The position numbers and the translations under genes were made by a program. From NCBI GenBank assembly GCA_036489025.1, contig DASXGN010000035.1, forward strand, positions 1-64,000: a stretch of 64,000 nt of DNA. The letters run 5' to 3'. Positions 7,657 to 16,524 of this stretch are shown in pieces; position 1 is the stretch's first letter, and every line of letters begins with the position of its first letter. Source of the DNA: Dryocola sp036489025. Lineage in GTDB: Bacteria > Pseudomonadota > Gammaproteobacteria > Enterobacterales > Enterobacteriaceae. The notes below the pieces were generated by a model. It was not told where the DNA came from. It was given only the letters and a program-made list of their open reading frames with translations, and did not search any database.

Positions 7657-9462
7657 CTATTCAAATTCGTCCCAGCCGTCCAGCTGGCGGCGCTCTTGCT
7701 GCATTTCACGTTCAAAAATCTCTTCCAGCTCACGCCGGGCCTCCCGCACTCGAGAAATCTGCGCGGTATCGCTGTGAATGGGCATCAGCTCGCGCAGCAT
7801 GCTCATATCCAGGCGGCGGAAATGCAGCTGGGCCCGGTGCGCCTGATGAGGGTGCATTCCCAGCGTCATCAACGCCTTACGCCCTAACTCCAGCGCGCTG
7901 GAGAACGTCTCACGCGAGAAGTGCCTCACCCCCGCCTGCAGTAGCTCGTGAGCTTCCACACGCCCGCGGGCCCGGGCCAGAATCGCCAGATGTGGAAAGT
8001 GTTGTTGACATAAATGGACGATCTTCATCGTATCTTCCGGCTCGTTGCAGGTGATAACGATGGATTTTGCCGCTTCCGCGCCCGCTGAACGCAGCAATTC
8101 CAGTTCGGTCGCATCGCCGTAATACACTTTATAGCCGTATTTGCGCATCAGGCTGACGGAGCTGATATCTCGCTCCAGTACCGTGATGCGCATTTTGTTG
8201 GCCATCAGCAAACGGCCAATCACCTGTCCAAAGCGCCCGAACCCCACAATAATGACCTGCGGCTTGTCGTCTTCAACGTACGGCTTCTCGTCCGGCTCTT
8301 CGGCATTGTTAAAGCGGCGGGCAAGAATCGCATCTACGCCCTTCATTAATAATGGCGTGGTCATCATCGACAGCGTGACGGTGACCAGCAGCAGCGGCAT
8401 CTGGTCGCCCTGGAAAAGCTTTTGCGAAGAGGCGGTGGAGAACAGCACAAAGGCAAACTCACCGCCCTGGCTCAGCACGCCGGAGAACTGTAGCCGCTCC
8501 GAGCTGCGCAGGCCGTAAACGTGCGAAATGCCATAAAGCACGCCGAATTTCACTGCGACCAGCGCGAGCACGCCGAGAATCACCAGCAAAATATGGGTAT
8601 AAAGCACGCCGAGGTTCAGCGCCATGCCAACGGAAATAAAGAACAGCCCCAGCAGCAGCCCTTTAAAAGGATCGATGGCAATTTCCAGCTCGTGCCGATA
8701 TTCACTTTCGGCCAGCAGTACGCCCGCGATAAATGTCCCGAGCGCCATCGAAAGCCCCAGCGCATCCATAAATAACGCCGAGCCCAGCACCAGCAGCAGC
8801 GCGGCTGCCGTGAAGACTTCTCTTACGCCCGAACCCGCGATAAAGCGGAACAGCGGCCTGAGCAGATAGCGCCCGCCGATGAGCATGCCTGCAAAGGCGA
8901 GTACCTTAAAGCCGACCTTCATCCAGTCCGTATGGCCTTCGTCATTTCCCGCCAGCAGCGGCACCAGCGCCAGCGCAGGAATAACGGCCAGGTCCTGGAA
9001 CAGCAGCACCGAAAACCCGAGCTGCCCCGCTTCGTTGCGGTTCATGCCCTTATCGCGCATCAGCTGCAACGCCATCGCCGTTGAAGACATCGCCAGCCCA
9101 ATTCCGCCGATAACCGCAGCCTGCCACGAGAACTTCGTCAGCATCAAAAGCCCGGCAAGGATAACCGCGCTGAGAATGACCTGCGCGGCGCCAACGCCAA
9201 AGATTGAACGCCGTAGCTCCCAGAGTTTGGCCGGGTTCAGCTCCAGGCCGATGATAAACATCAGGAACACGACGCCCAGCTCGGAGAAGTGAAGAATCTC
9301 GTCCACGTCGCTAATAAAGCCCAGTCCCCAGGGCCCAATAGCAATCCCGGCCAGCAGATAGCCGAGCACCGCGCCAATCCCGAGTCGCGCGGCGACCGGC
9401 ACCGCAACCACCGCGGCAAACAAAAAGAGCACGCCCGCAAGCAACAGATCTGAACCTTCCAT
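7657..9462 (-). CDS. kefB: Glutathione-regulated potassium/proton antiporter KefB
   Basis: KefB is an inner-membrane K+ efflux system, gated by glutathione adducts, that protects against electrophiles by acidifying the cytoplasm. The 601-residue product has an N-terminal CPA2 antiporter domain with about 12 membrane segments (residues 5-375) and a C-terminal RCK/KTN domain. The Rossmann motif VIIVGFGRFGQVIGRLL begins near residue 402. Its ATG overlaps the last base of the kefG stop codon (TAATG), so the two are translationally coupled. Confidence 0.97.
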   Translation of the reverse strand: MEGSDLLLAGVLFLFAAVVAVPVAARLGIGAVLGYLLAGIAIGPWGLGFISDVDEILHFSELGVVFLMFIIGLELNPAKLWELRRSIFGVGAAQVILSAVILAGLLMLTKFSWQAAVIGGIGLAMSSTAMALQLMRDKGMNRNEAGQLGFSVLLFQDLAVIPALALVPLLAGNDEGHTDWMKVGFKVLAFAGMLIGGRYLLRPLFRFIAGSGVREVFTAAALLLVLGSALFMDALGLSMALGTFIAGVLLAESEYRHELEIAIDPFKGLLLGLFFISVGMALNLGVLYTHILLVILGVLALVAVKFGVLYGISHVYGLRSSERLQFSGVLSQGGEFAFVLFSTASSQKLFQGDQMPLLLVTVTLSMMTTPLLMKGVDAILARRFNNAEEPDEKPYVEDDKPQVIIVGFGRFGQVIGRLLMANKMRITVLERDISSVSLMRKYGYKVYYGDATELELLRSAGAEAAKSIVITCNEPEDTMKIVHLCQQHFPHLAILARARGRVEAHELLQAGVRHFSRETFSSALELGRKALMTLGMHPHQAHRAQLHFRRLDMSMLRELMPIHSDTAQISRVREARRELEEIFEREMQQERRQLDGWDEFE

Positions 9463-10016
9463 TAGCGGCCTCCCGGAAGCAGCGGTGCGGCCAGCCAGTC
9501 GCCGTAAGCTTTCGCATGGCTGGCCAGCTCCTGAGGAGACTGGCGACGCGCCCAGTAGACAATCATCGGATTAAGCCAGTGCATGCGGCACATCGCCGCC
9601 GTGAGTTCAAAAGGGCGCAAAATATCGGTCAGAGGGAAGCGGTTAAAGCCATCGTGCCGGTAGGCCCCCTCCGGTTCCCCGGTGGTGACCACGCTTCGCC
9701 AGTACTTTCCCGCTAAAGCTGTCCCTCCGACACCGCTGGCAAAACCACGGCTCAGCACGCGGTCCATCCACTCTTTGAGTAACGCAGGGCAGCTATAGGT
9801 GTAAAGAGGGTGTTGGAAGACGATGACATCATGCTCTTGCAGCAGGGCCTGCTCATGATAAATATCGATAAAAAAGTCCGGATAGTGCGCATAAAGATCG
9901 TGCACGGTAACATTTGCGAGCTGCTTTGCCGGCTGGAGCAAAACCCGGTTTGCCACCGAGTCCTGAGATTCCGGATGGGCATACAGCAGCAAAACTTTCG
10001 GCGGCTGCGACATCAT
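9462..10016 (-). CDS. kefG: KefB ancillary protein KefG (flavodoxin-like quinone reductase fold)
   Basis: KefG is the ancillary subunit needed for full KefB activity and resembles NAD(P)H:quinone oxidoreductases. With the start at 10016 (MMSQPPKVLLLYAHPESQDS) it is 184 residues, as in E. coli. Visible motifs are the flavin-phosphate segment AHPESQDS and FQHPLYTYSCPALLKEWMDR. An upstream in-frame start would add 7 residues without family support. It is the first gene of kefG-kefB-yheV, divergent from yheS. Confidence 0.95.
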   Translation of the reverse strand: MMSQPPKVLLLYAHPESQDSVANRVLLQPAKQLANVTVHDLYAHYPDFFIDIYHEQALLQEHDVIVFQHPLYTYSCPALLKEWMDRVLSRGFASGVGGTALAGKYWRSVVTTGEPEGAYRHDGFNRFPLTDILRPFELTAAMCRMHWLNPMIVYWARRQSPQELASHAKAYGDWLAAPLLPGGR

Positions 10017-10138
10017 TACCCTCCAGGGCGTCGTCATAGTGATTATTTTGGGCTACCATGCAGCCCGACGCGGTGCCCTAAGCATCACGTTACCTTAATA
10101 TAATGACAATTTAACATACTCTGAACATACGGCGCTTT

Positions 10139-12043
10139 ATGATTGTTTTCTCCTCGTTACAAATTCGTCGCGGCACTCGCGTTCTGTTGGATAACGCCAC
10201 CGCCACCATTAACCCAGGCCAGAAAGTCGGCCTCGTGGGTAAAAACGGCTGCGGTAAATCCACGCTGCTGGCGCTATTAAAGAACGAGATTAGCGCCGAT
10301 GGTGGCAGTATGACTTTCCCGAGCAACTGGGCTTTAGCCTGGGTCAACCAGGAAACCCCGGCGCTGGCAATGCCCGCCATCGAATACGTGATTGATGGCG
10401 ACCGTGAATTTCGCCAGCTTGAAGCCGAACTGGCGCAGGCCAACGAACGCAACGACGGCCACAAGATTGCGCTCGTCCACGGTAAGCTCGACGCGGTTGA
10501 TGCCTGGACTATCCGCTCCCGCGCTTCAAGCCTGCTGCACGGCCTGGGCTTCAGCAACGAACAGCTCGAACGCCCGGTAAGCGACTTTTCCGGCGGCTGG
10601 CGCATGCGCCTCAACCTGGCGCAGGCGCTAATTTGCCGTTCCGACCTGCTGCTGCTCGATGAGCCAACCAACCACCTGGATTTAGATGCGGTTATCTGGC
10701 TCGAAAGATGGTTGAAAAGTTACCAGGGTACGCTGATTCTGATCTCCCACGATCGCGATTTCCTTGACCCGGTGGTGGGCAAAATCATCCACATCGAACA
10801 GGAAAGCATGTTCGAGTACACCGGCAACTACTCCTCGTTTGAGGGCCAGCGCGCCACGCGCCTTGCCCAGCAGCAATCAATGTATGAAAGCCAGCAGGAG
10901 CGCGTCGCCCATCTGCAGGGCTTTATCGACCGCTTTAAAGCAAAAGCTTCAAAGGCCAAACAGGCTCAGAGCCGCGTGAAAATGCTCGAGCGCATGGAGC
11001 TGATTGCTCCGGCGCACGTAGATAACCCGTTCCACTTCAGCTTCCGCGCGCCGGAAAGCCTGCCAAATCCGCTGCTGCGCATGGAAAAGGTCAGCGCCGG
11101 CTATGGCGAGCGGGTGATCCTGAACTCCATCAAGCTGAATCTGGTCCCCGGCTCGCGTATTGGCCTGCTGGGCCGCAACGGCGCGGGTAAATCAACGCTG
11201 ATCAAACTGCTGGCGGGTGAACTTGAGCCGTTGCAGGGTGATATCGGCCTCGCCAAAGGCATCAAGCTCGGCTACTTCGCTCAGCATCAGCTTGAATATC
11301 TCCGCGCCGATGAGTCTCCTTTGCAGCATCTGGCGCGCATTGCCCCGCGCGAGCTGGAACAGCAGCTCCGTGACTATCTCGGTGGCTTTGGCTTCCGTGG
11401 CGATAAAGTGACCGAACACACGGCGCGTTTCTCCGGCGGGGAGAAGGCCCGTCTGGTACTGGCACTCGTGGTCTGGCAGCGCCCTAACCTGCTGCTGCTC
11501 GATGAACCGACCAACCACCTGGATCTGGACATGCGCCAGGCGCTGACCGAAGCGCTGATCGATTTCGAAGGCGCGCTGGTTGTCGTCTCGCACGACCGCC
11601 ATCTGCTGCGTTCCACGACGGACGATCTCTACCTGGTTCACGATGGCAAAGTCGAAGCCTTCGACGGCGATCTTGAAGACTACCAGCAGTGGCTCAGCGA
11701 CCTGCAAAAGCAGGAAAATCAGCCGGAAGATGCAAACAAAGATAACGCCAACAGCGCCCAGTCGCGAAAAGACCAGAAGCGTCGGGAAGCCGAGCTGCGC
11801 ACGCAGACTCAGCCGCTGCGCAAGCAAATTACTAAGCTCGAAAAGCAGATGGAAAAGCTCAACGCGCAGCTTACCGAAGTCGAAGAGAAACTTGCGGACA
11901 GCGCAATTTACGAGCAAAGCCGCAAGGCAGAAATGACGGAATGTCTGCAAACGCAGGTGAAGGTGAAGTCAGCGCTCGAAGAGTGCGAAATGGAATGGCT
12001 GGACGCGCACGAACAGTTAGAACAGATGATGCAGGCCGAATAA
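10139..12043 (+). CDS. yheS: ABC-F family ATPase YheS
   Basis: This soluble ABC-F protein is predicted to act on the ribosome; YheS has been linked to relief of stalling. The 634-residue product has two nucleotide-binding domains and no membrane segments. NBD1 shows GKNGCGKST (about 34), FSGGWRMRL (about 150) and LLLLDEPTNHLD. NBD2 shows GRNGAGKST (about 346), FSGGEKARL and a second LLLLDEPTNHLD. A linker arm lies between them and a charged coiled coil fills about residues 540-630. The length matches E. coli (637). Confidence 0.96.
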   Translation: MIVFSSLQIRRGTRVLLDNATATINPGQKVGLVGKNGCGKSTLLALLKNEISADGGSMTFPSNWALAWVNQETPALAMPAIEYVIDGDREFRQLEAELAQANERNDGHKIALVHGKLDAVDAWTIRSRASSLLHGLGFSNEQLERPVSDFSGGWRMRLNLAQALICRSDLLLLDEPTNHLDLDAVIWLERWLKSYQGTLILISHDRDFLDPVVGKIIHIEQESMFEYTGNYSSFEGQRATRLAQQQSMYESQQERVAHLQGFIDRFKAKASKAKQAQSRVKMLERMELIAPAHVDNPFHFSFRAPESLPNPLLRMEKVSAGYGERVILNSIKLNLVPGSRIGLLGRNGAGKSTLIKLLAGELEPLQGDIGLAKGIKLGYFAQHQLEYLRADESPLQHLARIAPRELEQQLRDYLGGFGFRGDKVTEHTARFSGGEKARLVLALVVWQRPNLLLLDEPTNHLDLDMRQALTEALIDFEGALVVVSHDRHLLRSTTDDLYLVHDGKVEAFDGDLEDYQQWLSDLQKQENQPEDANKDNANSAQSRKDQKRREAELRTQTQPLRKQITKLEKQMEKLNAQLTEVEEKLADSAIYEQSRKAEMTECLQTQVKVKSALEECEMEWLDAHEQLEQMMQAE

Positions 12044-12056
12044 CCTGTTTTACAGC

Positions 12057-12080
12057 GCTCCTCTCCTGACGAGAGGAGCC
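12057..12080. other. Stem-loop between yheS and the LysE-family gene
   Basis: A stem CTCCTCTC/GAGAGGAG with loop CTGAC lies between two convergent genes. No clear T-run follows on either strand, so it is at best a weak terminator. Confidence 0.45.
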
Positions 12081-12088
12081 GCGTTATC

Positions 12089-12688
12089 TCACTGCCAAAT
12101 CAGCAGCACGCAGGCTGCGGTCAACAGGCCCATAAAGATATTAAAGATGGCCCATGCCCGGCGGCTTCGCAGCAGTTTGCCAATCAGCGTCCCGAATGCA
12201 ATCCAGATAATACCGGCGACAATATTAACCAGCGCGATGCCAAGGCTTATCAGCGCCACCGAATGAAGATACTGTGCGCCTGCCAGGCTGAAGCTGGCGA
12301 CTGCGCCCAGCGCCATCAGCCACGCCTTCGGGTTGATGACCTGCAAAAGCCCGCCCTGCCAGAAAGGAATCGGCGCGGGAGGAGCGGCGTCCGTTTCCAG
12401 CCGCTCGTAGGTGGCGGTGCCAATTTTCCATGCCAGCCACAAAAGATAAGCGCTGCCGGCAATCTTCAGGATAAGGTGGAGAGCCGGATAAATCAGAATC
12501 AGGCTGCCAACGCCGAAAGCCACCAGCAGCAAAATGCACTGCATGCCTAGCATGATGCCGATCATCAGCGGCAAACTGCGTAAAAAACCGTAGTTGGCTC
12601 CGGATGCGGTTAATAACGTATTATTGGGGCCTGGCGTGATAGCGGCGACCCAGAGAAAACCCAGCATTGAAAAGAAAAGCGTTTCCAT
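12089..12688 (-). CDS. LysE/RhtB family amino-acid exporter
   Basis: This is a predicted inner-membrane exporter of amino acids or their derivatives. About 199 residues form six hydrophobic segments, with the family signature AAITPGPNNTLL near residue 15. Overall it resembles EamB (cysteine/O-acetylserine exporter), but the substrate cannot be assigned. Either the ATG at 12688 or a GTG at 12706 could be the start; neither has a strong Shine-Dalgarno. I prefer 12688 because family members begin close to the first membrane segment. It sits between yheS and yheT, which are adjacent in E. coli K-12, so it is an accessory gene here. Confidence 0.88.
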   Translation of the reverse strand: METLFFSMLGFLWVAAITPGPNNTLLTASGANYGFLRSLPLMIGIMLGMQCILLLVAFGVGSLILIYPALHLILKIAGSAYLLWLAWKIGTATYERLETDAAPPAPIPFWQGGLLQVINPKAWLMALGAVASFSLAGAQYLHSVALISLGIALVNIVAGIIWIAFGTLIGKLLRSRRAWAIFNIFMGLLTAACVLLIWQ

Positions 12689-12750
12689 GAAAAAGGTGTT
12701 CCACACCCGATAGCGTTGATTAGCAAACTAAATGAAACTAACAGTGTGAT

Positions 12751-13767
12751 ATGGCCAGGACAAGCTCTTTAGAATTGAATTTTCATCATGATGACGGCGA
12801 GGATTTCCGCCCAATGCGCGGCATGAGCAACCCTCACCTGCAAACCATGCTGCCTCGCGTGATCCGTCGTCGCGTCAATTTTAAACCCCACTGGCAGCGT
12901 CTCGATATGCCGGACGGGGATTTCGTCGATCTCGCCTGGAGCGAAGACCCGCGTGAAGCGCTGCACAAGCCTCGCCTGGTCGTGTTCCACGGTCTTGAAG
13001 GCAGCCTGCACAGCCCCTACGCTCATGGCCTGATGGAATCGGCCAAAAAACGCGGCTGGCTGGGCGTGGTCATGCACTTTCGGGGATGCAGCGGCGTTCC
13101 GAACCGTATGAAGCGCATCTATCACTCCGGTGAAACCGAAGACGGAACCTATTTCCTGAACTGGTTAACCCAGCGCTATGGCGAAGCGCCAACGGCGGCG
13201 GTCGGCTTTTCCCTCGGCGGCAATATGCTGGCCTGCCTGATGGCAAGACAGGGCAAAGAGTGCACCTTAAAAGCAGGCGTTGTCGTTTCCGCACCGTTAA
13301 TGCTCGAACAGTGCTGCTACCACATGGAACAGGGCTTCTCACGTTTCTATCAGCGCTATCTGCTAAACCTGCTGAAAAAGAACGCGGCGCGTAAGCTGCG
13401 CAGCTATCCCGGCACCCTGCCCGTTGACCTGCGCCAGCTTAAAGGCGTAAGGCGCATCCGCGACTTTGACGACCTTATCACCTCGAAGATTCACGGCTTC
13501 GCGGACGCGCTGGATTATTATCGCCAGTGCAGCGCCATGCCTTTATTGCCCGATATCGCCAGACCCACACTTATCATCCATGCGAAAGACGATCCGTTTA
13601 TGGATCATCATGTCATCCCTGATAAGGCATTGTTACCCGCGAATATTGAATACCAACTCACCAGCCACGGCGGGCACGTTGGCTTTGTCGGCGGAACATT
13701 ACGCAAACCTGAGATGTGGCTTGAGCAGCGCATCCCGGCCTGGCTTACGACGTATCTGGACAAATAA
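12751..13767 (+). CDS. yheT: Alpha/beta hydrolase YheT
   Basis: This is a predicted hydrolase of the AB-hydrolase (YheT/EMB8) family; the substrate is unknown. The 338-residue product has the oxyanion-region HGLEGS (about residue 75), the nucleophile motif GFSLGGN (about 152, Ser), DDPFMD (acid) and the C-terminal SHGGHVGF (His), so the catalytic triad looks complete. It is followed immediately by yheU and then prkB in the same direction, as in E. coli. Confidence 0.95.
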   Translation: MARTSSLELNFHHDDGEDFRPMRGMSNPHLQTMLPRVIRRRVNFKPHWQRLDMPDGDFVDLAWSEDPREALHKPRLVVFHGLEGSLHSPYAHGLMESAKKRGWLGVVMHFRGCSGVPNRMKRIYHSGETEDGTYFLNWLTQRYGEAPTAAVGFSLGGNMLACLMARQGKECTLKAGVVVSAPLMLEQCCYHMEQGFSRFYQRYLLNLLKKNAARKLRSYPGTLPVDLRQLKGVRRIRDFDDLITSKIHGFADALDYYRQCSAMPLLPDIARPTLIIHAKDDPFMDHHVIPDKALLPANIEYQLTSHGGHVGFVGGTLRKPEMWLEQRIPAWLTTYLDK

Positions 13768-13768
13768 T

Positions 13769-13987
13769 ATGATGATTCCCTGGCAAGATATCGATCCTGA
13801 AACGCTCGACAACCTGATTGAATCCTTTGTGTTACGCGAAGGGACAGATTATGGTGAACAGGAACGCTCGCTGGTGCAAAAGGTTGCCGACGTAAAGCGG
13901 CAGCTGCAAAACGGCGAAGCGGTGCTGGTCTGGTCGGAACTCCATGAAACGGTGAATATCATGCCTCGCGGGCAATTCCGCGGCTAA
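13769..13987 (+). CDS. yheU: YheU family protein
   Basis: This 72-residue protein of unknown function is the same length as E. coli YheU and nearly identical in its core (IESFVLREGTDYGEQE). It starts at the first of two consecutive ATG codons, 1 base after the yheT stop. The longer frame that overlaps yheT has no family match. It is likely translationally coupled to yheT. Confidence 0.94.
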   Translation: MMIPWQDIDPETLDNLIESFVLREGTDYGEQERSLVQKVADVKRQLQNGEAVLVWSELHETVNIMPRGQFRG

Positions 13988-14088
13988 CAACCCGGGCTGG
14001 GGCAACGATCTATACTGAATAATAAAACAAGAATGATGGTCAGCTTTTCAGCGGCATGTTGTTCAATTATCCACGGAGTTGTCGCCCT

Positions 14089-14958
14089 ATGTCAGCCAAA
14101 CACCCGGTTATTGCGGTCACAGGTTCCAGCGGTGCGGGAACAACGACCACCAGCCTTGCCTTCCGAAAGATATTCCAACAGCTAAACCTGCGCGCGGCCG
14201 AAGTCGAAGGCGACAGCTTTCACCGCTACACGCGCCCTGAAATGGATATGGCCATCCGCAAAGCCCGCGACCTCGGGCGACACATCAGCTATTTTGGCCC
14301 CGAGGCCAACGACTTCAGCCTGCTGGAAGAAACCTTTGCCGAATACGGCCGCAGCGGCCAGGGTAAATCCCGCAAATATCTGCACACCTACGACGAAGCC
14401 GTGCCCTGGAATCAAATCCCCGGCACCTTCACACCGTGGCAGCCGCTGCCCGAGCCAACCGACGTTCTGTTTTACGAAGGCCTGCACGGCGGCGTGGTCA
14501 CACCGCAAAACGACGTCGCCAACCGCGTAGATCTGCTGGTTGGCGTGGTGCCCATCGTCAACCTGGAATGGATTCAGAAGCTGGTGCGTGACACCAGCGA
14601 GCGGGGCCATTCGCGCGAGGCGGTGATGGATTCCGTCGTTAGATCGATGGATGACTACATTAACTACATCACCCCGCAGTTTTCACGCACCCACATTAAC
14701 TTCCAGCGGGTGCCAACGGTCGATACTTCCAATCCCTTTGCCGCACGCGGCATTCCGTCGCTGGATGAAAGCTTTGTAGTGATTCATTTCCGCGGCCTGG
14801 ACGACATCGACTTCCCTTACCTGCTGGCGATGTTGCAGGGCTCATTTATCTCCCACATCAACACGCTAGTCGTGCCTGGCGGAAAAATGGGGCTGGCGAT
14901 GGAGCTGATTATGACGCCGTTGGTGCAGCGGCTGGCGGAAGGCAGAGATATCGCATAG
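14089..14958 (+). CDS. prkB: Phosphoribulokinase-like protein PrkB
   Basis: PrkB belongs to the phosphoribulokinase/uridine kinase family. Its role in bacteria without a Calvin cycle is not known. With the start at 14089 (MSAKHPVIAVTGSSGAGTTT) it is 289 residues, as in E. coli. The P-loop is GSSGAGTTTTS near residue 12. An upstream in-frame ATG would add 11 residues and is less likely. It is followed by a hairpin and the convergent yhfA. Confidence 0.95.
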   Translation: MSAKHPVIAVTGSSGAGTTTTSLAFRKIFQQLNLRAAEVEGDSFHRYTRPEMDMAIRKARDLGRHISYFGPEANDFSLLEETFAEYGRSGQGKSRKYLHTYDEAVPWNQIPGTFTPWQPLPEPTDVLFYEGLHGGVVTPQNDVANRVDLLVGVVPIVNLEWIQKLVRDTSERGHSREAVMDSVVRSMDDYINYITPQFSRTHINFQRVPTVDTSNPFAARGIPSLDESFVVIHFRGLDDIDFPYLLAMLQGSFISHINTLVVPGGKMGLAMELIMTPLVQRLAEGRDIA

Positions 14959-14976
14959 GGCGGCAGGATGCCGCCC
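14958..14976 (+). terminator. Hairpin after prkB
   Basis: A perfect 8-base stem GGGCGGCA/TGCCGCCC with loop GGA overlaps the end of prkB, between convergent prkB and yhfA. It has no T-run, so termination efficiency is uncertain. Confidence 0.5.
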
Positions 14977-14987
14977 CGGCACGCAAA

Positions 14988-15392
14988 TTAGGCATCAATC
15001 ACTTCATAGCTGTGCGTGATGTTAGCGGCCTTCTCTAACATCAGCGCCACCGAGCAATACTTCTCAGCGGAAAGATCCACCGCGCGGGACACGGCATTAT
15101 CCTTCAGGTCTTTGCCCGTCACGATAAAGTGCAGGTTGATGTGGGTGAACAAACGCGGCGCTTCTTCACGGCGTTCTGAGGTCAGCTTCACTTCGCAATC
15201 CGTCACGTCATGGCGACCCTTTTGCAAAATAGAAACCACGTCAATGGCGCTGCATCCCCCTGCCGCCATCAAAAGCATTTCCATTGGGCTGGGTGCTTTA
15301 TCGCCAGAATTACCGTCCATCAGGATTTGGTGACCCGAGGCGGATTCGCCCAGGAACGTTAACCCCTCAACCCATTTTACTCGTGCCTGCAT
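14988..15392 (-). CDS. yhfA: OsmC family protein YhfA
   Basis: This is a predicted OsmC/Ohr-fold peroxidase-like protein. The 134-residue product has the two conserved cysteines of the family, in GGCSAIDV (Cys47) and EKYCSVAL (Cys113), consistent with thiol-based peroxide reduction. Its physiological substrate is not established. It is divergent from crp across a 312-base regulatory region, as in E. coli. Confidence 0.93.
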   Translation of the reverse strand: MQARVKWVEGLTFLGESASGHQILMDGNSGDKAPSPMEMLLMAAGGCSAIDVVSILQKGRHDVTDCEVKLTSERREEAPRLFTHINLHFIVTGKDLKDNAVSRAVDLSAEKYCSVALMLEKAANITHSYEVIDA

Positions 15393-15704
15393 TTTGCTTA
15401 CTCCCGTTGAAGAAATTTCCTTTCAGAGTACGCGGATGTAGCAAAACTGGCAACGGAAGGCGACCTGCGTCATGCTGAAACGAGACAATAGGAGACACTT
15501 GTCAAAAGCTATGCTAAAACAATCCGGATGCTACATTCCATACAGTGAAGTGATGCGTGTACGCAGAGGACATCACTAATTACAGGCGGCAAGATTGACT
15601 TGCAGGCCATTTCCCCAACGGGAAATATTCTAACGATTGCAACGCCAGACAGGGGTTTTGCATCCTGTCTTTGGTAGCCAGTTTATAACAGAGGATAACC
15701 GCGC
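15393..15704. promoter_or_regulatory. Divergent yhfA-crp regulatory region and long crp leader
   Basis: This 312-base non-coding stretch lies between the two start codons. The segment around 15475-15545 closely resembles the E. coli crp upstream region, where crp is autoregulated by CRP and a divergent RNA is made. I could not place individual CRP sites with confidence. No open frame of note was seen. Confidence 0.6.
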
Positions 15705-16337
15705 ATGGTGCTTGGCAAACCGCAAACAGACCCGACTCTCGAATGGTTCTTGTCCCATTGCCATATTCATAAGTATCCATCAAAGAGCACGCTGATTCAC
15801 CAGGGTGAAAAAGCGGAGACGCTGTACTACATCGTCAAAGGCTCCGTGGCCGTTCTGATTAAAGATGAAGAGGGCAAGGAAATGATCCTCTCCTATCTGA
15901 ACCAGGGCGACTTCATCGGCGAACTTGGCCTGTTTGAAGAAGGTCAGGAACGCAGTGCCTGGGTTCGCGCTAAAAGCGCCTGTGAAGTGGCTGAAATTTC
16001 CTATAAAAAATTCCGCCAGCTGATTCAGGTTAACCCGGACATCCTGATGCGCCTGTCTTCGCAGATGGCCCGTCGCCTGCAGGTAACGTCCGAGAAAGTG
16101 GGCAACCTCGCCTTCCTCGACGTCACCGGCCGCATCGCGCAAACGCTGCTGAACCTGGCGAAACAGCCTGATGCCATGACTCATCCGGACGGCATGCAGA
16201 TTAAAATCACCCGTCAGGAAATCGGTCAGATCGTGGGCTGCTCCCGCGAGACCGTAGGCCGCATCCTGAAAATGCTCGAAGATCAAAATCTGATTTCCGC
16301 TCACGGTAAAACGATCGTCGTATACGGCACTCGTTAA
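15705..16337 (+). CDS. crp: cAMP receptor protein (catabolite activator)
   Basis: CRP is the global cAMP-dependent regulator. The 210-residue product is almost identical to the E. coli protein. The N-terminal cyclic-nucleotide pocket is visible (GDFIGELGLFEEGQERSAWV, about residues 68-87). The C-terminal HTH is TRQEIGQIVGCSRETVGRIL (about 169-188), with Arg and Glu of the recognition helix conserved. It ends at a strong terminator. Confidence 0.99.
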   Translation: MVLGKPQTDPTLEWFLSHCHIHKYPSKSTLIHQGEKAETLYYIVKGSVAVLIKDEEGKEMILSYLNQGDFIGELGLFEEGQERSAWVRAKSACEVAEISYKKFRQLIQVNPDILMRLSSQMARRLQVTSEKVGNLAFLDVTGRIAQTLLNLAKQPDAMTHPDGMQIKITRQEIGQIVGCSRETVGRILKMLEDQNLISAHGKTIVVYGTR

Positions 16338-16346
16338 TTCCGCTTC

Positions 16347-16382
16347 AAAAGGGCGTGTCGCTTCGGTAACACGCCTTTTTTG
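16347..16382 (+). terminator. crp rho-independent terminator
   Basis: A stem GGCGTGT/ACACGCC (16352-16375) is preceded by AAAA and followed by seven Ts. It starts 14 bases after the crp stop codon. Confidence 0.95.
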
Positions 16383-16405
16383 TCTCTACACTTCCTTCGC
16401 TAGCT

Positions 16406-16520
16406 CTAAATAATCCGAGTTGCAGGTAGGCGGCAAGGGAGTGAACGCCAGTCACTGACTTAAGTCAGTGACTGGGATGAGTGAGTACAGCCAACCCCCT
16501 TGCAGCTTGAAGTATGACGA
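16406..16520. repeat. Palindromic dispersed repeat element (MITE-like) abutting yhfK
   Basis: About 115 bases have imperfect terminal inverted repeats: left AATCCGAGTTGCAGGTAGG, and right, read in reverse complement, TCGTCATACTTCAAGCTGCA. A perfect 28-base palindrome sits at the centre (16448-16475, CCAGTCACTGACTT mirrored). The outer arms GGCGGCAAGGGAGTGAAC and GATGAGTGAGTACAGCC resemble a palindromic element I recall from intergenic regions of Serratia, Yersinia and related genomes. That identification is from memory. The right end lies about 4 bases before the yhfK ATG. Confidence 0.72.
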
Positions 16521-16524
16521 GTCT

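Noticed and set aside
15440..15500. CRP binding sites in the crp leader
   Set aside because: The region resembles the E. coli autoregulatory leader, but no half-sites match TGTGA-N6-TCACA well enough to mark a position by eye.
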